DNA of 64,000 bases from NCBI GenBank assembly GCA_016704465.1, contig JADJAD010000004.1:558001-622000 (forward strand), read 5' to 3'. This document shows positions 45,526-54,909 of the stretch, piece after piece (position 1 is the first letter of the stretch; each line of letters begins with the position of its first letter). Below the pieces are notes generated by a model. That model worked only from the letters and a program-made list of their open reading frames with translations. It made no database searches and had not been told where the DNA came from. The translations under genes were made by a program, and so were the position numbers. Origin of the DNA: Gemmatimonadota bacterium. GTDB lineage: Bacteria > Gemmatimonadota > Gemmatimonadetes > Gemmatimonadales > Gemmatimonadaceae.

Positions 45526-45848
45526 CGCTGCGCAACCACACGCGGGCGCCGACCCGCTCGCGCCAGCCGCGCACGAGGTCGGCCGCTTGCGCAGGCGCAG
45601 CGCATTAGGTCCGACCAATCCGACTGAATCGTCCTCGCCGGATCGACTGATGCGAGGTCGCGTCACGCCAGGTGCTGGACACCGAGACCGCCGCCGCGCA
45701 GACTCATCCAGAGGAGCTCCCATCGGTGCGTCCTCGCGCTGATGCGTTGCTCACTCACGCCGCGACGGCAGCCGACGCTGCGCGCGTCCCGTGCGCGGGG
45801 CGTCGAGCGCGACTCGACGGACCGTTCGACCACGCCAGGCTCCCCACG
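45526..45848. other. Intergenic region before the amidohydrolase
   Basis: About 320 bases with no gene-like protein. The frame of the amidohydrolase is open further upstream to 45672, but no signal or homology is seen there. The stretch at 45600-45660 is somewhat less GC-rich and may hold the promoter. No terminator with a T-run was found. Confidence 0.5.
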
Positions 45849-47558
45849 ATGCGAACTCTTCCGCTCGCCGCCGTCCTGCTCGCGCTCACCTCGACAACGA
45901 CGGGATGCCGGCCCGAACCGGACACCTCGGCCGACCTGGTGCTCCGTAACGCCTTCGTCTACACTGTGGACTCGGTCCATCCGCGCGCACAGGCAGTCGC
46001 GGTTCGTGACGGCCGTATTGTCTACGTCGGTTCGGACAGCGGGGTCGCTGCGGTTGTCGGCGCTCGCACCGAGGTGCTCGACCTGGCCGGGCGCATGGTG
46101 CTGCCGGGGTTCAACGACACGCACGTACACCCGGTCAGTGGCGGGATTGAGCTTGGGGAATGCAACCTCACCCCCGCCGAGTCGCTCGAGGAGGTCACGC
46201 GAATCGTTCGCGAGTGCGCCGCCGGCGGCGCGCCCGGCGAGTGGGTGCGCGGCGGCGGCTTTCCCCTTCCCGTCTTCCGCAACGGCTCGCCAACGCGTGC
46301 CCTGCTCGACTCGCTCGTCCCGAACGGACCGGCGTTCTTCACGTCGTCCGACGCACACTCGGCGTGGGTGAACTCGCGGGCGCTCGAGTTGGCAGGCGTA
46401 ACGCGCGCAACGGCAGATCCAGTCAACGGTCGCATCGAGCGGGATGCGTCGGGAGCGCCGGCGGGTACCCTTCGAGAGACGGCGATCGACCTGGTCTCGG
46501 CCAGGCTCCCAGCATACACCGACGACGACTACCTCGCGGGCCTCGCGCGGGGGCTGTCCATGGCGGCCCGCTTCGGCATCACCTCGCTGCAGGAAGCCAG
46601 TGCCGACGAGCCGGTGGTGCGGGCCTATGCACGCGCGGATTCCCTCGGCCGCCTCACGGTGCGCGCGCTCGTGAACCTGCACGTCGATCCGTCACGGGGG
46701 GCGGAGCAGGTCGTGCAGCTGGCGGCGCTGCGGACGCGCTATGCGCGCGGCCTCGTGCGCCCCATCGGCGCCAAGATCTTCATGGACGGGGTGATCGAGG
46801 GACAGACGGCCGCCCTGCTCGCCCCCTACGTCGATCGTCCGGGCTACCTCGGGGAGCTGAATGTCTCGCCGGGGCGCATGGACTCGCTCGTGCAGTCGCT
46901 GGATTCGGCCGGCTTCTCGGTGCACGTGCATGCCATCGGCGACCGCGCGATACGCACGGCGCTCGACGCCTTCGAGGCGCAGCGGGCGCGGGATGGTGGC
47001 GCGGGCCCGCGCCATGTCATCGTGCACCTGCAACTCTTCGATCCAGCCGACATTCCTCGCTTTGCCGCGCTTGGAGTCGTCGCCTCGTTCCAGCCGCTGT
47101 GGGCCTACTACGATTCCTACATGCGCGACCTCACGGAGCCGCGACTCGGCCCCGCACGCTCAACACACCAGTACCCGATCGCCAGCATGGTACGCTCAGG
47201 CGCCGTGGTGGCGGCCGGGAGCGACTGGTCCGTCTCGTCGATGAACCCGCTCGAGGCCATCCAGGTCGCCGTGACCCATCGTGCGCTGGACGACTCCACC
47301 GGCCCGCCCTGGCTCCCCGCCGAGCGCATTGACCTCGCCACGGCCCTGCACCTCTACACCCTGGGAGGAGCGGTCGCCAGCGGCGAGGACGCGCTCACCG
47401 GCTCGATCACCGTGGGCAAGGCCGCCGATCTCGTGGTGCTGTCGGATGACCTGTTCTCCCGATCCGTGCACCAGATTGCCCGCTCGCGCGTCCTGCTCAC
47501 GACGCTCGCCGGACGCACGGTGTACCGCGACTCGACCCTGCGATCGCTCGTCCGTTAG
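45849..47558 (+). CDS. Amidohydrolase-family lipoprotein (YtcJ-like)
   Basis: A 569-residue metal-dependent hydrolase with lipoprotein signal MRTLPLAAVLLALTSTTTGC (ATG 45849). The beta-barrel metal motif is GFNDTHVHPVSGG; further ligands appear in FSVHVHAIGDRA and VHLQLFDP, and GSDWSVSSMNP holds the conserved Asp. DAVDP-type barrel proteins of this subfamily (Amidohydro_3) cleave amide or N-acyl bonds; the substrate is not known. The C-terminal small beta domain (ITVGKAADLVVLSDDL) is normal. It is followed by an unusual gene with an interrupted signal sequence. Confidence 0.87.
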   Translation: MRTLPLAAVLLALTSTTTGCRPEPDTSADLVLRNAFVYTVDSVHPRAQAVAVRDGRIVYVGSDSGVAAVVGARTEVLDLAGRMVLPGFNDTHVHPVSGGIELGECNLTPAESLEEVTRIVRECAAGGAPGEWVRGGGFPLPVFRNGSPTRALLDSLVPNGPAFFTSSDAHSAWVNSRALELAGVTRATADPVNGRIERDASGAPAGTLRETAIDLVSARLPAYTDDDYLAGLARGLSMAARFGITSLQEASADEPVVRAYARADSLGRLTVRALVNLHVDPSRGAEQVVQLAALRTRYARGLVRPIGAKIFMDGVIEGQTAALLAPYVDRPGYLGELNVSPGRMDSLVQSLDSAGFSVHVHAIGDRAIRTALDAFEAQRARDGGAGPRHVIVHLQLFDPADIPRFAALGVVASFQPLWAYYDSYMRDLTEPRLGPARSTHQYPIASMVRSGAVVAAGSDWSVSSMNPLEAIQVAVTHRALDDSTGPPWLPAERIDLATALHLYTLGGAVASGEDALTGSITVGKAADLVVLSDDLFSRSVHQIARSRVLLTTLAGRTVYRDSTLRSLVR

Positions 47559-47805
47559 AATTCAGACAGGCCATCTCTACCAAAAGGCGCCAGCGAGTCG
47601 GCGCCCCTCGCCGACCAGGAGCTGTCGACGACATGGGCGATGGCCCCTCGTCATTCGACCAGCGTAGATGGATTCCTCGAAGGCAGCCCCCGCTTCCTCC
47701 ACCGCAGTGGTCGGCGCACCGGCCGCTCGCCGGCGCTGGCGCGCACGGTACTGGATGCTTGCCGCGTGGACGATGGTGCCGTGGTCCTCGTCCGCGTAGC
47801 CCTCC

Positions 47806-50800
47806 GTGCCGGCGCGCGCGTACGTCCCGCGACTCGACGACGCGGCGTACGTGGCGTTCTCGCGACGCGATGGTGTGCCGGAGGAACCGATCTTCTCCGT
47901 GAACATGACCCGGTCCGGTGAGCTCTGGCTCGGCAGCATCTCCGGACCGCGCCGCTTCACCGGAAGCTCGTGGCACCTCGTCCCGCTGCCGACGGACGTG
48001 GAAGACCCCGCGACTCGCGACGTGCTGGAGGGGACGAAGGGCGAGCGCTACTTCGTGCTCAACCGCGGCGTGGCGATCGCGCGCAACGGTCGCACCGTCG
48101 CGACAAACGTCCCGCTCGATAGCCTGGCCGGACCGATCTACTCCGCCGTCCTGCAGCGGTCACCCGGCGGGGGTGAAGCGCTGGTCGTTGGAGCCAGGGG
48201 TGGCGTGTTTCGCCTGCGAGACGGCGACCGCTGGGAGCAGGTCTCGCTCCCGGAGGAGCTTCGCGGATGGGCTGCCATGGTCGCGACGAGGTCCGTCGGC
48301 GATACGGACGAGCTGTGGGTGGGAGCGCTCGGCGGGGGCGTCGCGCGCCTGCGGAATGGGAGCTGGCGCGTCTGGGGACGAGCGCACGGACTCGAAGACC
48401 TCGAGGTCGAACAGGTCGTCCTGACCACGGCAGGCGACAGCCTCGAGGCCCTGATCGCCACGGCCACGGGAGTCTACGCGCTCACGGGCGATCGCTGGCA
48501 ACGGTTAGGTTCGCCCCTGCGCGCCGTGCGGATATTGCGCGTTCGGATCCGCGATGTCTGGGAGACATGGGTCGGGACGCTGGTCGGTCAAGTCTGGAGG
48601 GCGCGCGACGGACAACCGTGGCAGTCGGTGGAGATCAGCGCGCGCGGTCGCGGGTCGCGCGTGCAGATTCTCGAGGCCGTCGACCACGGGCTCGCGGAAT
48701 CGACGATCTACGTGGGATTCCGAAGCGGCGCGCTCCTGCGGTACCGCGTCGGTGTGGCTGGGCGTCTCGTGACGCCGGCCGAGCACCTCGGGCATCCGGT
48801 CATCGCGTCTGCGCTGCGACCGGGGACCGAACGGTACTGGGGATGGATGATCGGCCATGGCCTGCTTCGACTCCCCGAGTTCGAGGCGATCCCCTCGACC
48901 CAGGCGATGTTCGATGCCTCGGATCACAGCGTGGTCCTGCTCCCCGATTCCACCGTGCGTGGTGCGGAGCTGTTGGCCGCGCTGGAGCGTGGCCTGTTTC
49001 GACTGCAGGACGGCCAGTGGCGTGAAATCCTGAAAACCGGCCCCGGCGAGGTGGTGCGCGCACTCTTGCACGCCCCGACCTCCGGGAAGTCGTGGGCACC
49101 GCTCGTGGTGACAACCTACCGAGCGTATGTCGAACAGCCGTCCGGGGCACTCACGCCGTGGCGCGACTTCCCCGTGGACAGCCGCGTCGTGGTCGCGGAC
49201 AGCGTCGAGGGCGCGCCAGCGCTGCTGGTCGTGACCAGGCTCGGGGAGGTGCGGCGCTTCGCAGGTGGACGCTGGGACGTGATCAACGGCGGCGCCTCGC
49301 CACTCACGGAACCGGCCGGCTCGGGGGTGATGTGGCGCTATCCGTCGGGGGAGCGCGCACTCATCCTCGGGACCGCTGATGGCATCGCCTTGCTCCGCAC
49401 GGCCGGGGGACCTTCGGCGTGGAAGGTCGCGAACCATCGCACGCATGTCGGTTTCCGCGCCGATGACGTGAACAGGCTGCGCGTGATACCGGACGGGCGT
49501 CTCGCCGTCGGGACGGCGCACGGCCTGGTCGTCCTTCAGCCAGGCAGCTCGTTCGACGACACGCTTCGCACGGTTGCATCGTTCACCGAAGCCGATGGCC
49601 TGCCGCACGCCGGGATCCGGTCGATCGGTTCCGTCGACTCGGCCGAGCGACTGTGGGTTGGTACCGACCTCGGGGCCGGCTTCATCTACCTCGCCTCGAT
49701 CGATGCGGATGCGGGACGCACCGGAACCCTGGCGCTCCAGGTGCATGACGGGCAGGGCGGCGTGCTCGCGGACGGCGCCCCGATCGCCGCCGACGCCGGG
49801 CGGCTGGACGTGGAGTTGCAACTGGCGACGTACCACCGGGAAGACGAGAACCGCTTCCGCCTTGAGCTGGACGGCACTCCGGTCACGGCGGACGAATGGA
49901 CGGATCGACGGTCGCTGTCACTCCTGAGCCTCTCGCCGGGGCGGCACACGCTGCGCGCGTGGGGCGTGGACTGGATGGGCAACCAGGCGGGGCCGCTGAC
50001 GCGGGAGCTCGTGGTCCTGACGCCATGGTGGCGGTCGCCGCTCGCCGTCATCCTCTACACGCTCCTGCTCGCAGGCGGGGTGATCCTGATCGATCGCGCG
50101 CGTGTGGGGGGGGCCCGCCGCCGGGCACTCGAGGCGGAGGGCAACGAACGTCGACTCGCGACGAGCGAGATCCGCTTCCGTCGCTTGTTCGAGGACGGGA
50201 CGAACGCCCAGCTCCTGGTGCTCGACGGTCGGATCTGGCAGGCGAACGCCACGGCGGTCTCGCTGCTGCATTCGAGCGAGACCTCAGGTCTTGTGGATCG
50301 AGACGTCGAGGACGTCCTCCCCGGCATCGGCGCCGCGCTGGCCGAGTCCACCGCCTCCGCTGCGCGTGCCGAACTCGTCGCCCACACGACCGGTGGCGAA
50401 TCGATCCCGGTCGACGTACGGCGCACGCGTATCCCGCTCGACGGCGCCGCGATCGATCACCTCGAACTGCGTGACTTGCGCGAGCGCAAGCGACTGGAAG
50501 AGGATCGGCAGCGCCTCGAACTGCAGCTGCGCGAGTCCCAGCGGCTCGAGTCGCTGGGGACCCTCGCCGGCGGCGTGGCGCACGACTTCAACAACCTGCT
50601 GACGGTCATCCATGCCAACGCCGAACTGGCCGCGTTGGACGTCGATCCGGTCTCGGAGGCAGGACAGTCGCTCCAGCAGCTCCTGACGGCCAGCCGTCGC
50701 GCGCGAGACGTCGTGCGGCAGATCCTCACCTTCAGCCGGCGCGCCCCGTCGCGGCGCGAACTGGTTCCCGTGCACGCGCTGCTGGGCGAGCTGCAGTCGC

Positions 50801-51690
50801 TGCTCCGCTCGACGATCCCGTCCACGGTGCAGCTCGTCATCGAGGATGCGGCGCCCGGGGCCAGCATCGCCGGCGACGCCACGCAGCTGCAACAAATGCT
50901 CCTCAACCTGTGCACCAACGCCGAATACGCCATGCGAGCCTCCGACGGTGGCGTCCTCTCGGTGCACGTGTCATGGGTGCGACCGCCCCAGGCGTTCCCT
51001 GGCGGGCGGCTGCTCTCACTCCGTGTGCGCGACACGGGCAGCGGGATGACGCCGGAGGTTCGCAGTCGCATCTTCGAGCCGTTCTTCACCACAAAGCCGG
51101 TGGGCGAGGGGACGGGCCTCGGCCTGAGCGTGCTGCATGGCATCGTGGGCTCCCTGAGCGGGTCGGTGACGGTCGACTCCATGCCCGGAGGCGGGACCAC
51201 CGTCGAGGTGATCCTGCCGGCGGTCGTCGATCACCGCGACGCGGACCACGCCAACGCGACCTCCGAGCGCGGTGCCGCGCCAACGATCGGGAACCGCATC
51301 CTCCTGGTCGACGACGAGTCGGCGGTGGCCGACGTCCTCGCGCGCCTGCTGGTGCGCGAGGGCTTTGTCGTGGATGTCCTGCACGACGGAAGGCTCGCGC
51401 TCGATCGGATGCGTCACGACCCGCCGTTTGACCTGCTCCTCACGGACCAGACCATGCCGCGCATGACGGGATTGCAGCTGGCCGAACAGCTACGGGCGAT
51501 GGGCGTCTCGATTCCGGTGATCATCGCCTCCGGATTCGGCAGCACGCTGGACCACAAGCGCATGGCCGCGCTCGGCCACGTGTGGCGACTTGACAAGCCG
51601 TTCGGTGTCGCCCAACTCCTGCGAACCGTGCAGCTGGCGATGAACGGGGCGTCGCGCGCCGCGCCGCCACAGGAGTCGCTCGCGCCGTAG
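47806..51690 (+). CDS. Hybrid sensor histidine kinase with propeller sensor domain
   Basis: From GTG 47806 the protein has 1,294 residues: an N-terminal two-component-regulator propeller region (about 1-640), a Y_Y_Y-like beta domain (about 640-735), one membrane helix (SPLAVILYTLLLAGGVILI, about 743-761), a PAS domain (about 785-890), a HisKA domain with the phospho-accepting His926 in GGVAHDFNNLL, an ATPase domain (LCTNAEYAM, DTGSGM, GEGTGLGLS) and a receiver with Asp about 1214 in LLLTDQTMPRM. An in-frame TAG at 47797 lies just before; the same frame continues upstream to ATG 47668 as a signal peptide-like MDSSKAA..RARYWMLAAWTMVPWSSSA. Without it the sensor would not be exported, so the true gene probably begins there and carries a stop. 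Confidence 0.85.
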   Translation: MPARAYVPRLDDAAYVAFSRRDGVPEEPIFSVNMTRSGELWLGSISGPRRFTGSSWHLVPLPTDVEDPATRDVLEGTKGERYFVLNRGVAIARNGRTVATNVPLDSLAGPIYSAVLQRSPGGGEALVVGARGGVFRLRDGDRWEQVSLPEELRGWAAMVATRSVGDTDELWVGALGGGVARLRNGSWRVWGRAHGLEDLEVEQVVLTTAGDSLEALIATATGVYALTGDRWQRLGSPLRAVRILRVRIRDVWETWVGTLVGQVWRARDGQPWQSVEISARGRGSRVQILEAVDHGLAESTIYVGFRSGALLRYRVGVAGRLVTPAEHLGHPVIASALRPGTERYWGWMIGHGLLRLPEFEAIPSTQAMFDASDHSVVLLPDSTVRGAELLAALERGLFRLQDGQWREILKTGPGEVVRALLHAPTSGKSWAPLVVTTYRAYVEQPSGALTPWRDFPVDSRVVVADSVEGAPALLVVTRLGEVRRFAGGRWDVINGGASPLTEPAGSGVMWRYPSGERALILGTADGIALLRTAGGPSAWKVANHRTHVGFRADDVNRLRVIPDGRLAVGTAHGLVVLQPGSSFDDTLRTVASFTEADGLPHAGIRSIGSVDSAERLWVGTDLGAGFIYLASIDADAGRTGTLALQVHDGQGGVLADGAPIAADAGRLDVELQLATYHREDENRFRLELDGTPVTADEWTDRRSLSLLSLSPGRHTLRAWGVDWMGNQAGPLTRELVVLTPWWRSPLAVILYTLLLAGGVILIDRARVGGARRRALEAEGNERRLATSEIRFRRLFEDGTNAQLLVLDGRIWQANATAVSLLHSSETSGLVDRDVEDVLPGIGAALAESTASAARAELVAHTTGGESIPVDVRRTRIPLDGAAIDHLELRDLRERKRLEEDRQRLELQLRESQRLESLGTLAGGVAHDFNNLLTVIHANAELAALDVDPVSEAGQSLQQLLTASRRARDVVRQILTFSRRAPSRRELVPVHALLGELQSLLRSTIPSTVQLVIEDAAPGASIAGDATQLQQMLLNLCTNAEYAMRASDGGVLSVHVSWVRPPQAFPGGRLLSLRVRDTGSGMTPEVRSRIFEPFFTTKPVGEGTGLGLSVLHGIVGSLSGSVTVDSMPGGGTTVEVILPAVVDHRDADHANATSERGAAPTIGNRILLVDDESAVADVLARLLVREGFVVDVLHDGRLALDRMRHDPPFDLLLTDQTMPRMTGLQLAEQLRAMGVSIPVIIASGFGSTLDHKRMAALGHVWRLDKPFGVAQLLRTVQLAMNGASRAAPPQESLAP

Positions 51691-51761
51691 AGGGAGTGCA
51701 CGCTCGGTCGTCGTGTCATTCCACCGCTCCGCCCTCCTGCCCACCATCGCCCCTCGGCCTC

Positions 51762-52444
51762 GTGCATCCTCCCCTGACCGACATAGAAGTCCGCATCCTC
51801 GGCGCGCTCGCCGAGAAGTGCGTGACGACCCCCGACAACTACCCGCTCTCGCTTGCCTCGCTGACCGCCGCCTGCAACCAGGCGACGAACCGCGACCCGG
51901 TCATGCGGCTCGACGAACAGCAGGTCACCGAGTCGATCGTCGGGTTGCGCCGGCGCAGCCTGCTTCGTGCCATCCAGCCGGCCGGGTCGCGCGTCACCAA
52001 GTTCCAGCATCTCCTCGACGACGCGCTGACCCTCGACGCCCGCAAGGTGGGGCTGCTGGGCGTCCTCATGTTGCGCGGCGCGCAGACGTCTGGAGAGCTG
52101 CACACACGCACCGCCCGCGTGGCCGACTTCGCCGACCGCGCCGCAGTCGAGCTGACGCTCGACGCGCTCATCGCGCGGGAGCCGGAACCGCTGGTGATGC
52201 GCATTCCGCGCACGGCTGGGCAGAAGGAGGACCGGTTCGCCCACCTGCTGGCCGGCGACGTGGTCGGCGACTTGGCGACGTGGTCGGTGGCGATATCAGG
52301 GAGGATCCGGCCGCCTCCCACAACCCGCGTAACATCACCGGCGACGAGCGCATGGCGGCGCTGGAGGCCGACGTGTCCGACCTGCGCACGGCGATCGACG
52401 AGCTGCGCGCGCAGTTCACGGCCTTTCGGGAGGAGTTTCGCTAG
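51762..52444 (+). pseudogene. YceH/UPF0502-family protein, frameshifted
   Basis: A member of the YceH (DUF480) family with two winged-helix domains. The first part is LTDIEVRILGALAEKCVTTPDNYPLSLASLTAACNQATNRDPVM; the second LDARKVGLLGVLMLRGAQTSGELHTRT and EPLVMRIPRTAGQKEDRFAHLLAGD. The frame then changes at about 52262-52290, and the end is in another frame: DERMAALEADVSDLRTAIDELRAQ, the usual C-terminal coiled coil. A 14-base direct repeat (52254-52267 and 52274-52287) with a 20-base offset sits at the break; removing 20 bases restores one frame of 220 residues, so a local duplication could explain it. A one-base deletion is also possible. GTG 51762 is the start. Confidence 0.82.
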
Positions 52445-52560
52445 CGACGGGCGCGTGTTACCCCCAGGTAACCAGTCTGGTCGGCGTGCGCCAACTATGC
52501 CTTTGCTCCCCCGGGCCTCCGGTGGCAACGCATGGCGCGCGCCACCGGTGCCCGACGCAC

Positions 52561-52968
52561 TCAGTGCGTAAGCACCGCTTCGATGTGCCGCGCCTGGTCG
52601 ACCCACTTGGAGACGGTCTTGAGCGGCGGCACCTGGCGGGTGAGCTGCTTCTGCTCGTTCACCCGGTCCAGCAGGTTCACGATGTTCTCCGGCTCGCGCC
52701 GGGCCAGCTCGCGCACGGTTTCGATGCCGGCCGCCTCGAGGAGCTGGCCGTATTCCGACCCGATCCCGGAGATGCGCATCAGGTCTGCCTGATGGCGCCA
52801 GGTCGTCAGCTGCACGGTGGACAGGCCGGTCGCCATTGCGAGTTGCTGTCGTGCATCGGCCGAGGCTGTGCGGTTCAGCAGGTCATCCGACGTCTGCACG
52901 CCAGCGGCGACGAGACGGGCACCGAAGTGCGGGCCGATGCCTTCAATCTGCTCGATCTTGTAGGACAT
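52561..52968 (-). CDS. DUF4332-family protein
   Basis: A 135-residue protein with a good ribosome-binding site (AGGAGG) before ATG 52968. It has helix-hairpin-helix-like segments: IEQIEGIGPHFGARLVAAGVQTSDDLLN and ISGIGSEYGQLLEAAGIETVRELARREPENI, the DUF4332 pattern. These often bind DNA or other proteins. It ends with a helical stretch (VPPLKTVSKWVDQARHIEAVL). No export signal. Role unknown. Confidence 0.85.
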   Translation of the reverse strand: MSYKIEQIEGIGPHFGARLVAAGVQTSDDLLNRTASADARQQLAMATGLSTVQLTTWRHQADLMRISGIGSEYGQLLEAAGIETVRELARREPENIVNLLDRVNEQKQLTRQVPPLKTVSKWVDQARHIEAVLTH

Positions 52969-53411
52969 GGTCGTCCTCCTGTGAGGGGCACGGCTCGCAC
53001 GAGGCGGGCGATGCCGGTTCGTGTGTCTGACCCCGATCGCTGGATGCGACGCCCGCAGCACGCGCAGCGAGGGGTGCGCGCCGCCATCGGGACTCCCGCG
53101 ACGTCACCAGAATCCCTGGGAGCGCGTCGGGCGATGCGTCGATCCACAACCGGGGGTGAGCGCCTGGCTCAGCAACCTGAGTGGAGGCCGCGGCGACGCG
53201 CGCGTCTCCTGCACGCGTTCCACCGACGGTCGTCCCCCCTCAACGTGGTCGGGAGGGGCGTGGTGCGGTACACACCAAACATACACGCGGGGCGGCTCCT
53301 TCGGAACCCCTAACTGCATATCCATCAATGGCTTAGAAGCGTCCTTGCACTCGCGTAACCTGTGCCAGGCGGTGACGCGCTGTCGGCGGACGGGCGAGCG
53401 CGCGCGGCTGC
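52969..53411. other. Intergenic region, partly lower in GC
   Basis: About 440 bases without a convincing gene. The part at 53260-53370 (with aaacatacacgc and tgcatatccatcaatggctta) is less GC-rich than its surroundings and could be a promoter, attachment site or horizontally gained remnant; none of these can be shown from the sequence alone. Confidence 0.45.
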
Positions 53412-54029
53412 CTAACGAACGGCGCGCGCGCGCTCCGCGCGCCGGAAGTACGCCGCCAGGCACACGCTCGTGACGGGGAGCACGACGGCATAACCGAACA
53501 CCCCCACCAGCTGCAGCCGCATGTCACCCAGGGCCGGCCCGACGAGCCCGGCAAGGCACAGCACGCCGCACAGGATCAGCCCACGCCGCACGCGCGCTCC
53601 AACGCCGGTCCCCGCGAACACCGGCGCTGCGAAGAGGAGCGCCAGGCCCAGGAAGAGGTCCCAGGCAGCAAGTTCGGCGGCGTACAGCACCGACGGCCAA
53701 ACGATCACGTCGTGCCCTAACTGCCGGAGCGCAGTGAGCTGCACCACATGCACAACGCAGGTGGTGCCGGCGAACATGACGGTGAAGGCCAGCGAGACCG
53801 CGGCATGCACCGCGCGCGGTGCGGGCACGTGCGCGTGGATGGCCACGACCAGCACGACGATCGCGCACGCCGAGAGGATCGTGAGGCACTCCATGATCGC
53901 CAGGGTGGGATCGGCGATGGGCTCACGGAAGCCGTGCGCCGCAATGCCGACCGCCAGGGCGACGGCGTAGAGCGCGCCAATCGTGGCGATGGCCCAGGCA
54001 GAGAGCCGTCCGACTCGGAGATATGGCAT
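53412..54029 (-). CDS. Multi-pass membrane protein of unknown function
   Basis: About 205 residues from ATG 54029 (MPYLRVGRLSAWAIATIGALYAVALAVG). Six or seven hydrophobic helices are visible: AWAIATIGALYAVALAVGIAA, TILSACAIVVLVVAIHAH, VSLAFTVMFAGTTCVVHVV, WDLFLGLALLFAAPVFA, RGLILCGVLCLAGLVG and FGYAVVLPVTSVCLAAYF. An in-frame extension to 54149 is not needed. No family was recognised. It is divergent from the PEP-CTERM gene, so both promoters lie within 135 bases. It ends with a CGTTAGG context at its stop codon. Confidence 0.75.
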   Translation of the reverse strand: MPYLRVGRLSAWAIATIGALYAVALAVGIAAHGFREPIADPTLAIMECLTILSACAIVVLVVAIHAHVPAPRAVHAAVSLAFTVMFAGTTCVVHVVQLTALRQLGHDVIVWPSVLYAAELAAWDLFLGLALLFAAPVFAGTGVGARVRRGLILCGVLCLAGLVGPALGDMRLQLVGVFGYAVVLPVTSVCLAAYFRRAERARAVR

Positions 54030-54164
54030 GATGCTGCGTGCGGGTTTTCCTCCACCTGTCCAGACCGCGAGGTGGGTCGCCCCCTTGGCGAGACGAAGCG
54101 CCCGGACTATCGTAGCGATTATCGGGTGATCGTCATAGGGCGTCGGCACATCTCAGGGGGACTC

Positions 54165-54887
54165 ATGAGGCGGTGGATGCGGCATGCGATAGTCTGTGCG
54201 GCAACGATGGCCGCCGGCCTGTCCGGAACGACACTACAGGCGCAGGGCTGGCAGCGCCTCCCGAATGGTGAACTCGGCTATCGGACAGACTATACGTCCA
54301 CGGGCTTCTTCGCGTGCAATCAGTGGTTCATCACCCGTGGCGCGTGCAGGGTCAACGGAAGCTCGGTCACCCTGACCAACGCCGGGAACTCCCTGACGCT
54401 GACCTATCACGGCTACTCGACCTCAGTCCTGGCGACGGCGTACTCGAAAACGACGCCGATCGGCTACATCGAAAAGTCGTTCACCGGCAGTGGTCCGTTC
54501 ATCTTCCCGCGCACACGGACGCCAAACGCGTACTACGTGAACTTCTGGATTGCCGTTTCGACCGTCACACCCGTGATGTCATCCGGCATTTGGAACGGAG
54601 GCTACCTGCTCGGGCAGAACAGGCTGAAGGCCGTCAACCTCGGCGCATCGACTACGTTCCTGCTTCCGGTCTCCCCACCGCCGCCCCCGGCGACGTATCG
54701 AGGCCTCGCGTTCTACGACTTCACCAACCCCGATGTCACGCTCGACAACCAGCGCATGTACTTCGACGCCAATGTCTCGATCACGCCCGAGCCTGCGACG
54801 ATCGTGCTGCTGGGAACCGGCCTTGTAGGGACGTTCGGCGTCTGGCGCCGCCGACGCGGAACTCGCACCAGCGATCGCTCCGCTTGA
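54165..54887 (+). CDS. PEP-CTERM sorted secreted protein
   Basis: A 240-residue protein with a signal peptide (MRRWMRHAIVCAATMAAGLSGTTLQAQ) and a C-terminal PEP-CTERM anchor: ITPEPATIVLLGTGLVGTFGVWRRRR, i.e. Pro-Glu-Pro, a hydrophobic helix and a basic tail. Such tails are cut by an exosortase and the protein is placed on the outer surface, often with an extracellular polysaccharide. The middle is beta-rich and has TSTGFFACNQWFITRGACRV with two Cys. A good ribosome-binding site (tcaggggga) precedes the ATG. No exosortase or EPS gene is in the window. Confidence 0.9.
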   Translation: MRRWMRHAIVCAATMAAGLSGTTLQAQGWQRLPNGELGYRTDYTSTGFFACNQWFITRGACRVNGSSVTLTNAGNSLTLTYHGYSTSVLATAYSKTTPIGYIEKSFTGSGPFIFPRTRTPNAYYVNFWIAVSTVTPVMSSGIWNGGYLLGQNRLKAVNLGASTTFLLPVSPPPPPATYRGLAFYDFTNPDVTLDNQRMYFDANVSITPEPATIVLLGTGLVGTFGVWRRRRGTRTSDRSA

Positions 54888-54909
54888 CGAGCGGCGCGTC
54901 CGTCGACGA

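Noticed and set aside
53260..53370. A phage attachment site
   Set aside because: No integrase or tRNA end is present, and no flanking direct repeats were found; only a lower GC content was seen.
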